Assembly (NCBI RefSeq): GCF_030406325.1
Contig: NZ_JAUEQY010000023.1
Location: 1 to 64,000, forward strand
Length of the DNA stretch: 64,000 nucleotides
Origin: Actinomadura sp. DC4
GTDB lineage: Bacteria; Actinomycetota; Actinomycetes; Streptosporangiales; Streptosporangiaceae
Direction of reading: 5' to 3'
This document shows, piece after piece, positions 1 through 12,000 of the stretch; position 1 is the stretch's first letter, and every line of letters starts with the position of its first letter. The position numbers and the translations under genes are program-made. Below the pieces are notes generated by a model that had not been told where the DNA came from, ran no database searches, and worked only from the letters and a program-made list of their open reading frames with translations.

Positions 1-1
1 C

Positions 2-3000
2 AAGCCCGCCGCCAAGGAAGGCCACTCTGACCCGCTGACTCAGGCGGACCAGGTCATCGACAGGGCGACCGGTCCTGAGGGCACGCGTCGGCCGCCGTCG
101 AACACGGACTACGTCTCGGTGCGCAATCAGATCGCGCGGACGATCCGTACGGACGGCCTGAAGGCCGCGCAGGCCAAGGCGCACGAACTCCTGCAGCCGC
201 GTCCGCCGCGCCCGGCGGCCGAGCCTGCGGGCAGGGAACCCGCCTCCCCGCCGAAATCCTCGTCCGGCGAGCCGAAGCCGTCGGCGAGCGGCGATCCCAA
301 GACGGCCGCCGGTGGCGGCGAGCAGTCCGGGAGCGGCCGGCCCGGCGGTAAGCAGGGCGCCGGGAAGGCGGGGAAACCCGGGAAACCCGGTCTGCCCACG
401 CGAACGCCGGAGCAGGTGGCGGAGACGGCTCGGAAGATCGCGCATGACGGTGGTCTGGGCGAGGCCGAGGCGGCGGAGTGGGGGAAGAAGTTCGCGGCGG
501 CTCAGCGGGATGAGGGACCTGCGGGAGTCGGCAAGCTTCACACAGAGCTGACGCAACGGATCACCCAGGCGAAGCATTCGCCGGAGCAGGTGGCGGAGAC
601 GGCCCGGAAGATCGCACATGACGGTGGTCTGGACGAGGCCGAGGCGGCGAAGTGGGGGGAAAGGTTCGCGACCGCTCACCGTGAGGGAGGACCCGCAGAT
701 GTCCGGAAGCTCCACCAGGAGCTGACGAACCGTATCTCCCAGGTATCGCTCGAGCGTCTTCTGCAGAGGCCACAGGGCCGTCGTCGTCCCGATCTGGCCG
801 ATCCGCCTGACGGGCCGGGCCGGCCGGGTGCCCGGCCGGCGCGTTCGCCGGAGCAGGTCGGAGAGGCGGCTCGGGGCGCCGCGCGTGACGGTGGTCTGGG
901 TGAGGACGAGGCGGCGAAGTGGGGGGACAAGTTCGCGCAGGCCCAGCGGGATGAGGGGCCTCCGGGTGTCGCCAAGCTCCAGCGACAGCTGACCGATCGG
1001 ATCACCGAGGTGGCGGCGAACCGCGACCTGAAAGGGCCGCAGGGTCGCCGTCGCCCTGACCTGGCTGATCCGCCGGTGAAGCCGAAGAAGCCGGGCGGGC
1101 TGGGTGCTCGCCCGGAGCGGTCGCCGGAACAGATGGCGGAGACGGCTCGCAGCACCGCGCGTGACGGTGGTCTGGACGAGGCCGAGGCGGCGAAGTGGGG
1201 GGACGAGTTCGCGCAGGCTCAGCGGGACGGGGGGCCCGCGGAGATCAAGAAGCTCAACCGGGAGCTCACGGAGCGTATTGACCAGGCGTCGCTCGAGCGG
1301 ATGTTGAAGAGGCCGCAGGGCCGTCGTCCTGATCTGGCCGATCCGTCGAAGAAGCCGGGCCGGCTGGGTCCCCGGCCGGAGCGTTCGCCGGAGGCGATGG
1401 GCGAGACGGCTCGAGACACCGCGCGTGACGGTGGCCTGAGTGAGACCGAGGCGGCGGAGTGGGGAAAGAGGTTCGCGGAGGCCCAGCGGGACGGGGGGCC
1501 CGCGGAGATCAAGAAGCTCAACCGGGAGCTCACGGACCGTATCACCGAGGCGTCGGTGACTCGCGACCTGAAGACGCCGCAGGGTCGTCATCGTCCGGAC
1601 CGGGCCGATCCGCCGAAGAAGCCGGCGGGATCGGGCCGGTTGGGCGCCCGGCCGTCGCGTTCTCCGGAGGAGATCGCGGAGACGGCTCGTGGCGCCGCCC
1701 GCGGTGGCGGCCTGGGTGAGGACGAGGTGGCGCGGTGGGGGGAGAGGTTCGCGGAGGCCCAGCGTGACGGGGGGCCCAAGGCGGTCGCGAAGCTTCACAA
1801 GGAGCTGACGAACCGTATCTCCCAGGCATCGCTCCAGCGGTCGTTGCAAAAGCCGCACGGCCGTCGTCCCGACCCGAGTGATCCGCCGAAGAAGGCGGGT
1901 CGGCCGGGGGGCCGGTTGGGCGCCCGGCCGGCGCGTTCGCCTGAGGAGATGGCGGAGACGGCCAGCAGTACCGCGCGGCTCGGCGGCCTGGATGAGGACG
2001 AGGCGGCCGATTGGGGGGACAGGTTCGCGGACGCCCAGCGCGATGAAGGACCCGCGGCGATCAAGAGGCTCCAGCAGGAGTTGGAGAACCGCATCACCGA
2101 GGTGTCGGTCGACCGCGATCTGACGACCCCGCACGCCCCCCGGCCCGACCCCGCCGACTCGATCGGCGGCAGACCCGGCAAGCCCGGCGGCGGCAAGGGG
2201 CGTATCGGGGGCGGGGCCCCACCCGGTCCTCGCCAGAAAGGCCCCATCGGCGGCGGCCCGGCCGGCGCGGCCGGGCGCACCACCGACCGCGGCAGCGGGC
2301 CGCCGGCACCGGCGAAGCCCCGTCCGGAACCGGCGAAGGACGGCGGCCGGGACGGCACCGTCCCTCCCACGACCGGCCGCCGCGACGACGTGCCCGCGGC
2401 ACACGAGGACGAGACCCATAGTGTGCGGCCCTCCCGGCAGCGTACGGGCGAGGCCGGAGCGAACCGGCTCACGCCGTCACGTACCGAGGTCGCGCCGGGC
2501 CCGTCCCATGAGGAGCCCGCGCCGCAGGAGACCGGGCCGGGCACGGACACGTCTCCGGCCGGCGGCCGGCCAGAGGTCCGCACCTCGTCCGGCCCGGCGC
2601 GTCCGGAACCGAGCGCCGGCTCTGCCGCACCGGACGCGGGCCCGGCGCCCCAGGGCCACACCGTCCCCGGCCCGGCCGCCACCGGCGCCCCCCGGGCCGA
2701 GGACGAGCCGCCCGCCACGGGTGCCGGTGATGCCGCAGAGCGACCCGGCGGCTCGGGCCCACAGAAGACGGTTCCGGGCGAGGAGCCGCCGGTCGGCACG
2801 GCGCCGGCGCCGGGGCGGCGGATGCCGGAGGTCGAGGACCGGCCGGTGCCCACCGGGTCTGCGGACCCGGTGGAGACGACCGCCACGTCGCGTCCGCAGG
2901 CCGAGGAGGAGGGCCTGCCGGCGGCGTATCGCCGGCTCCAGGAGGCCGAGACGGCTCACCAGACGGCGCAGCGGTTGGCCGCCGCTCCCGGCGGCCAGGG

Positions 3001-6000
3001 GACCTCCGAGGGAGAGGCTCGGCTACAGCGGCTGGCGGACCAGGTGACGCAGGCGAAGGCCGCCGTCGTACGGAACCTCGCCGCGCTCGACGAACCGCGG
3101 ATCCCCCCGGAGGCCGCCGGCCCGGCGGAGGAGTGGACGCCGCCCACCGTCACCGGGACGTACCACCCGGCCTCGTCTACGGTCACCCTCGGCGGCCGGG
3201 AGCGGGATCCGCAGCAGACGGCACGGTGGATCATGCGGAACACGGCGTACGAGCCGGGCGATCCGGTCGTGCTGGAGGCTCCTGGAGCAGGGGCAGGCGG
3301 GCCGGCGGGCGAACCGTCCTTCGCGGACGAGGTCGCCACTCGGCTCGGCGGGCCGGTCCTCGCCCCGCATCCCACCTCGGATGGCTACACCGTGCACCCG
3401 CCCCGGCCGCTGCCCGCGGAGCCGGCGGAACCCGCGAAGCCGGCCGAAGCCGCGAGGCCCGGCGCGGACGCGCCGGCAGAAGAGGTCACCCCGACGGCGG
3501 CGTACGGGCTCTACTCGGTGGTGGGCCGACCGGACGACCATCCGGAACACGCCGCGCCGTCCGCACCGAGAGGAGAGCGGCGGCACCTGCGGGACATTCT
3601 GCGGCGTGCAGGTCGTCCACGCGACGCGCGGACGACGCCGGAGTCCGGGGGCCGGCGGTCCGAGACGTCCACGGCAGGTCAGCGACCGCCGGCGACGTCT
3701 CCGGACGCCTCGGCGCTCGCGGCCATGCCGCCGGAGGAGCGGGCGTCCGCGCTGGAGGCGATGTCACCGGCGCGACTGGACGCCGCGGCGGCCGACCGCG
3801 CCTTCGTCGACCGGCTGCACGACCTGCTGCCGCCTGCGGAGTTCACGGCGGCGGCGGCGCAGCTGATGATCCGGACGCCGCCGGGAACGGAGGAACCCGC
3901 GCGGCGCAGGCTGGCGGCGCTCATCACCTCGATGCTCCAGAGCCCGGACAGCGCGCTGACGTTGCTCCGGTCCGGTTACCAGGTGTTCGTCATCCCGAGG
4001 AACGAGACGGTGACCTCCCTGGCGCCCTGGCGCGAGTACGCCGGGTCGACGGTGGACGGCGCTTCCGGACAAGCGTGGGACGAGGTCAGGGCGGTCGTCG
4101 GCGACGAGAGCATGGCCGTCGGGGAGGAGTACCTGCTCGGCGGAGCCACCCGAATGGCGAGGCTCGGGACGGTCACCCAGCCACGCGGCCTCTCCGAGGT
4201 CGCGCACGACTTCGGGCAGGCGATCTACCGCGCCGGACTGCAGGAGGAGCAACTGCGGCTTCTCCAAACGGTGTTCGACGCCGCGCACGCCGACGAGCGG
4301 GCGGGACGGCCCGCTCCGTGGCCGGGCGGTCCGTTGCGCGTTCCCGAACGCCCCGGCAAGATCAACTCCTCGGCCCGTCACGCGGAGGACCTCTTCGCGG
4401 AGGCCGCGACCACGTGGCTGGGACTCAACGTCCTGCCGGACCGGTACACGCGAATGCCGCACAACAACGGAGCGGACTGGGTTCGTGCGCACCTGCCGCG
4501 GCTGGTCCCCCTTCTGGAGCGGACGCTGGGGACAGATCCCCAGGTCACGGCGCTGGTCGCGATGTCACACCGTGATCGCGTGTCGGAACTGCAAGGTATG
4601 TCGCCGGAGCAACGGGAGAGCCTGAGCTCGGACCCGGCTCGTGTCACCCAGCTGCGTGACCTGCTGACTCCGGCGGAGTTCGCGGCGGTGGCGGCCGCCC
4701 TGATGATCCGGGCACCGGCGGGAGAGGGGAGGCCGGTCGAGGCGGGGCGCAGGTTGCACGCGCTCCTCAGCACCGCGCTGGAGAACCCGGCGGTGGCGGA
4801 CTCGATGCTCTCGGCCGGCCACCGGGTCTCCGTCCTGCCGAGAGGCCCGGAGCCCGGACGTGGCCCCGCCGGAAGGACGACCGTCGCCGAGGAGTCCCTC
4901 CTCGGCGGGGGGTCGTCGCCGGGCCACGGCGAGCCCGCCACGCGAACGCCGGATTACTCCGTCGTGATGAGCGAGCTCGCGCGTGCCGTCTACGGCGGGG
5001 GGCTGAACGATGACGATCGCCGCCTGGTCGAGGAGGCGTTCGCCGCCGAGCGGCCCGCTCAGATCAACGATGTGGAGGGTTTCTTCGCGGAGCTCGCGAA
5101 CGCCTGGCTGGGGACGGACGGCCGTACGAGCCCCGCACGCGTTCGGGCGGACCGGCCGCTCCTGGTTCCCCTCCTTGAGCGGATCTGGGGGAGCAATCCC
5201 CAGGTCGCCCGGCTGGTGGGGATGTCTCCTCAGGATCGGGCGGCGGAACTGGAGTACATGCCGCCCGAGCTACGTGAGGACCTTGCCTCGGATCCGGTCG
5301 CCGTCGCGCGGCTGCGCGATCTGCTGCCCGCTCCGGAGTTCGCGGCCGTGGCGGCGCGGCTGACGATTCGGGTGCCACCGGAGGTGGAACGGCCGGTGAC
5401 GGCGCGGCGGCGGTTGCAGGCGCAGGCCGCCGCGCTGCTCCAGAATCCCGATGTCGCGGAACGCCTGCTCGTGGCCGGCTACCGGATGATCGTCCTGGCG
5501 AGAGCGGAGAGCATCACCTCCCTCGAACGCTTTGATCACCTCGCCGGGAAGCCGGTGGGGAGCGATGCCATCAACGGCTACTTCGACGACTTCCGCGGCC
5601 TGACCGCTCGGGGGAGGAAGCCGGTAAGCACTGCGCCCGAAGAGGACATCTTCGGTGAAGCGCCTGGTCGGCGCCCCGGCTTCACGCTGATACACGAATT
5701 CGCACACGGCGTCTTCTACAACGCCTTCAGCGAGGAGGACCGGGGGCTCATCCAGGAGGTCTTCGACGCCGACTGGGCTGCGGAGAGGGCCGGTGATCCG
5801 GCGCCATGGCCGGACGGCCCGTTGCGCGGCCCCGGGCGAACAGAGACCAACTATTCGGCGACCAACAGCAGTGAGTTCTTCTCGCAGCTGACCAACGCCT
5901 GGTTCGGGGTGAACAGCGGGATCGCCCCGCAGACGGGCATGCCGCGGAACGACGGCGCGGACTGGGTTCGCCGACACGTACCGAAGCTGGTCCCTCTCCT

Positions 6001-9000
6001 CGAACGGACCTACGGCACGGAGCCCCAGGTGACCCTCCCCGCCCCGGCCACGGACGCCGAAGAGGTCACCCACCATGCCTTCCGGCGGTTGTGGGAGCGG
6101 GTCGAGCCCAGTGCTCCGGCGGACGAGGCGGCGCGGCTGACGGCGATGCCCCCCGTTGACCGGGCGAAGGCGCTGGCGGAGATGTCCGCGGGGCATCGGC
6201 TGGCAGCGCTGGCGTCGTTGTCGTCCGCCCAGCGCGCGAGTCTGGCCGCCGACCGTGCGTTCGTGCGTCACCTGCGCCTTCTGCTGGCGAACCCGCGAGC
6301 GTTCGGAGACGTGGCGGCCCAGCTGATGATCCGGGTGCCGCCGGCGGTGCGGAAGCCCGTTCAGGCGAACTACCGGCTGTGGGAGTTCCTCACCACCGGG
6401 CTCGGTGACCCGGCGGTGACGGAGCGTCTGCTCACGCACGGGTACGAGGTGTTCGTCATTCCGAGGGACGAGAGCCTGACGTACCTGGAGCCGTGGCGTG
6501 ATCGTGCCGGGACGGGACCCGGACCCGGCCGGAGCCACGAGGCCCGGAGCGGGCTCGCCGACCGGGGCGCCGCCATCGGGGAGGAGTACCTCCTCGGCGG
6601 AGACACCTCGATCGGGCACCACGAGCCCGTCACGGAGCGGGACGGTCGGCTGGCGGCCACGCTCGTGCTCGCCCAGGCCGCCTACCGGATCGGGCTGAGC
6701 GACGAGGACCGGCGGGTCGTACGGGAAGCGTTCGACGCCGCGCACGCCGACGAGTCGGCGGGCAGGCCCGTGGAGTGGCCGGGCGGTCCGCTGCGGAACC
6801 CGGCGCGGCCCGGCGAGGTCAACTCCTCGGCCCAGAACGCGGAGCGTTACTTCGCGGAGATCGTGGCCACGTGGCTGAAGATCAACAAACGGTCCGACCC
6901 GCACACGGGACTGCCGCACAACAACGGGACGGCGTGGGTACGCGCGAACGCGCCGCGGCTTCTTCCCCTCCTCGAACGGCTGTACGGGAGACTCTTCGGC
7001 CGGCCGCAGACGGGCATCGTCGAGGCGACGCTGCTGGCGGAGATGTCCCACGACGAGCGGATGTCGGCCCTGGAGGCGATGTCTCCGGAGCACCTGTCGA
7101 GCATGGGCACGGGCCTGTACTTCGGGAAGTTCCTGCACCAGGCCCTGCCGCGAGCGGAGTTCGCGGCCGTGGCGGCACAGATCATGATCCGGGTGCCGGA
7201 GGGCGTGCGGGAGCCCGTACGGGTGCGGCGCAGGCTCGCGGCGCTCCTGACACCGATGCTCCAGAACCCGGAGGCGGCCGTGCGGATGCTTTCGGACGGT
7301 TACCGGGTGTTCGTCATCCCGAGGAACGCGCCGCTGACGTCCCTGGAGCACTGGCGCGCGCGAGCCGGCACGTCGTCCCACGGTGTGCCGTGGGACGAGG
7401 TCAGGAACGTCATCGCCGGCCGGCGGCTGGCCATCGGCGAGGAGTACGTGTCCGGGGGCGGCACGTCCATCGGGGACCACGACCCGGTGACCCGGCCACG
7501 CGGCTACTCGATGGTCACGATCCTGTTCGGCGCGTCGCTCTATCAGCGCGGACTCACCGACGAACAGCGGCAGCTTCTCCAGACGGCCTTCGACGCCGCG
7601 CACGCCCGTGAGCGGGCCGGCCGGCCCGCTCACTGGCCGGGCGGCCCGCTGGAGAACCCCGACCGCCCCGGAGAGAAGAACTCCTCGGCCCAGGACGCCG
7701 AGGACTTCTTCGCCGAACTCGGCAGTGCGTGGCTGGGCACGAACACCTGGCCGGACCCGTCCACGGGACTGCCGCGCAACAACGGCGCGGACTGGGTTCT
7801 CGACCACCTGCCGCGGCTCGTCCCCCTCATGGAGGAGTATTTCGGCGGCGATCCTCAGGCGATGCGGCTGGTCTCGATGACTCCCGAGGATCGGGCGTCG
7901 GCGATCGAGAGCATGGCGCCGGAGCAGCGGGACAGGCTGGCCGCCGACCCGGTCGCCCACCGTCAGTGGCGTCACCTGCTGCCTCCGCCCGAATACGGCG
8001 CGCTCGTGCGGCTCACGGGGGGCTCCGGGAGCGCGCCGACGACACGCCGTACCGATCCGAGCGCCGGGCTCCCGGCCCAGGGCACCACCTCGGCCGGGCC
8101 GTACTCCGTGGTCGGGCGGCCGGACGACCAGCCCCTGCACTCCGCGCCGCCCGCGCCGAGAGGACGGCGGCAGCCCGACGCCGTACCGCCGGCGCCGGAG
8201 TCCGCCGGAGCGTTCGCGGCGGATCGGCCGACGCGGCTGCTGGCGATGTCCCCGCAGGACCGGGCGTCGGAGCTGGACAACATGCCGCCCGAGGTACGGG
8301 AGAGTCTGGCCTCGGACCCGGCTCTCGTCGCCCGGCTGCGCAGGTCGTTGCCTGCCCCGGAGTTCGCGGAGACGGCGGCGCGGCTGATGATCCAGGTGCC
8401 GCCGGAGGTGGAGCGCCCGGTGACGGCGCGGCACCGTCTGCAGGGGTATCTCGCCGCGATGCTCCAGAACCCCGATGTGGCCGAACGCCTGCTCAAGGCC
8501 GACTACCGGGTGGTCATCCTGGCGAGCGGAGAGAGCCTGACCACCCTCGAACGCTTTGGCCGTCTCGCCGGGACGCCGATTCGTCAGGACGACCACAACG
8601 GCTACTACGACGACTACCGCGGCCTGACCAGACGGGGGCATCGGCCGGCGAGCAGCGCCCCGGAAGAGGACATCTTCGGCGATGGGTACGGCCGGGACGC
8701 CGGTTCCATGGTGGTCCACGAAGTCGCCCACGGCGTTTTCCACAACGTGTTGAGCGAAGACGACCTGCGGCTCGTGCAGCAGGTCTTCGACGCGAAGTGG
8801 GCCGAGGAGCGAGCCGGTGACTCGGCGCAGTGGCCGGACGGCCCGCTGCGCGGTCCCGGCGGCCTGGGCAGGATCAACTACTCGGCGACCAACAGCAGTG
8901 AGTTCTTCTCGCAGCTGACCAACGCGTGGTTCGGGGTGAACGGCGGAGTCACCCTGGAGACGGGATCGCCGCGGAACAACGGCGCGAGCTGGGTTCGCCA

Positions 9001-12000
9001 GAATGTGCGGGAGCTGATCCCTCTCCTCGAGCGGACCTTCGGTGCGGACCCTCGGATCACCGTTCCGGCCGAGCCGGTCCAGGCCGTGCAGGCCGAAGAC
9101 GCCGCCCACGACGCCTTCCGGCGGTTGTGGGAGCGGGCCGATCCGGATACTCCCCCGGATGAGGCGGCGCGGCTGTCGGCGATGGACCCCCTCGACCGGG
9201 CGAGGACCCTGACGGAGATGCCGTCGGAGCTCCGGCTGTCGGTGCTGGCGTCGATGTCGCCCGAACAGCGCGCGGGCCTGGCCACGGACCGGGTGTTCGT
9301 GCGTCACCTGCGCGTTCTCCTGCAGAACCCGCGGGAGTTCGGGGACGCGGCGGCGCTGCTGATGATCCGGGTGCCGCCGGGGGTGCGGCAGCCCGTCCAC
9401 GCGGGTTTCCGGCTGTGGGAGCTCTTCTCCACTGCGCTCGGCGACCCCGCCGTGGCGGAGCGCCTGCTCACGGTCGGGTACGAGCTGTACGTCATCCCGA
9501 GGGGCGAGGCGCGGACCGTCCTCACCGGTGGCAGCGCCGCCATCGGTGAGGAGTACCTCCTCGGCGGAAGCGTCTCGACGCAGGGTCAGGCGCCCGTCTC
9601 GCCGCCGGACGCCCAGCTGACGGTCACCCTCTTGCTCGCGCGAGCCGTCTACCGCGATGGCCTGAGCAAGGACGACCGGCAGTCCATCAGGGAGGCGTTC
9701 GACGCCGCGCACGCGGAGGAGCGGGCGGGCCGGCCCGTGCCGTGGCCGGGTGGTCCGTTGCGCGACCCCGAGCGGCCCGGTCAGGTGAACTCTTCGGCGC
9801 GGGACGCAGAGGGGTTCTTCGCCGAGCTGGCGGCCACGCGGCTGAGGATGAACGACCGGCCCGACCCGTACACGGGACTGCCGCACAACAACGGGGCGGA
9901 TTGGGTCCGTACGCACGCACCAAGGCTTGTTCCCCTCCTCGAACGGCTGTACGGGCGAAGAGACGGCCGGCCGTCGACGGGAATCGTCGACGCGGTGCAA
10001 TTGGCGGAGATGTCCCACGAGGGCCGGATGTCGGTGCTGGAGGGGATGTCGGCGGAGCAACACAAGACGTTGGCCGCAAGCCTGAATTTCGCGCGATACC
10101 TGCGCCAGTCGCTGTCGCGGTCGGAGTTCGCGGCGGTCGCGGCGCAACTGATGATCCGGATCCCGGAAGGGGTGAAGGACCCCGCGCGGGCGCGGCGCAG
10201 GCTGGCAGCGCTCCTCACGCCGGTGCTCCAGAACCCGGAGGCGGCCGAGAGGATGCTCTCGGCCGACTACCAGGTCTTCGTCATCCCCAGGAACGCGAGT
10301 GTGACGTCTCTGGAGCCCTGGCGTGAGCAGGCCGGCGTCGCGACCGAGGGTTCGTCGTGGGATGAGGCCAGGAACGTCATCGCGGACAACAGGCTGGCCC
10401 TCGGTGAGGAGTTCCTGTTCGGCGGGCGCACGCCCATCGGCGACGAGGGCCGGGTGACCCAGCCACGCGGCTATTCGACCGTCATGATGCTGTTCGGGTC
10501 GGCCGTCCACCAGTACGGGCTCACCGCTGAGCAGCGGCGGCTCGTCAGCACGGCCTTCGAGGCCGGACACGCCAACGAGGAGGCAGGCCGGCCCGCCCAC
10601 TGGCCGGGCGGGCCGTTGGAGAACCCCGACTACCCGGGAGAGAAGAACTCCTCGGCCACGCTCGCCGGGGACTTCTTCGCGGAACTCGGTACCGCGTGGC
10701 TGGGAATGAACGTCTGGCCGGACCCCACCACGGAACTGCCGCGCAACAACGGCGCGGACTGGGTCCTCGAACACCTGCCGCGGCTGGCCCCCCTCATGGC
10801 GGACTACTTCGGCGACGACCCCCAGGCGACGCGCCTGATCGCGATGCCCCCCGAGGACCGGGCGTCGAAGATCGAGGACATGTCGCCGGAGCAGCGCCAG
10901 AGGCTGGCCGCCGATCCGGTCGTCCACCGTCAGTGGCGCGACCTGCTGCGCCCGGCCGACCACGCGGCCATGATCGAACTCCTGGAGGAAGGCGCCACCT
11001 CGGCGGGGCCGTACTCCGTGGTGGGGCGGCCGGACGACCGGCCCACGCACTCCGCCCCGGGAGCCGCGGGAGAGGATCGGCGTTCCGGCGCCGTACCGCC
11101 GACGCCGGCAGAGCCCGCAGAGCCCGCAGAGCCGGCCGAGACGGACCCGGCGGATCGGCTGGCGGCGATGTCCCCGCAGGAGCGGGCGTCGGAGCTGGAC
11201 AACATCTCGCCCGAGGTACGGGAAGGCCTGGCCTCGGACTCGGCTCTCATCGCCCGGCTGCGCGACCTGCTGCCCGCTCCGGAGTTCGCCGACACGGCGG
11301 CGCGGTTGATGATCGAGGTGCCGCCGGAGGTGGAGCGGCCGGTGACGGCGCGGCACCGTCTGCAGGGATATCTCGCCGCGATGCTCCAGGACCCCGATGC
11401 GGCGGAACGTCTGCTCGCGACCGGCTACCGGGTGATCATCCTGCCGAGGACGGAGAGCCTGACCTCCCTCGGCCGTTGGCGTCACCTCGCCGGAAAGCCG
11501 CTTCGGCGCAACACCCACAACACCTATCACGACGACAACCGTGGCGTCACCTCTACGCGGAATCCCAAAAGGAGCAGCGCTCCCGAGGAGAACATCCTCG
11601 GGGAGGGGAGAAGCCTCGCAAGCGGTTCCACCGTGATCCATGAGGTCGCGCACGCCTTTCACACCAACGTCCTCAGCGAGGAGGAGCGGCAGCTCGTCCG
11701 GGCGGTCTTCGACACCAACTGGGCCGAGGAGAGGGCCGGCAACCCGGCGCCGTGGCCGGACGGTCCGTTGCGGGGCCCTGACGGAACACGACCGATCAAC
11801 TACTCGGCGACCAACAGCAGCGAGTTCTTCTCGCAACTGAGCAACGCCTGGTTCGGGACGAACGAGGGGACTTCCAGCGCGACGAGGTTGCCCCTGAACA
11901 ACGGCGCGGGCTGGGTCCGTGAGAATGTCCGGGACCTGGTTCCTCTCCTCGAGCGGGTCTACGGCGCGCATCCCCACGTCACCGTTCCCACCGACTCCGC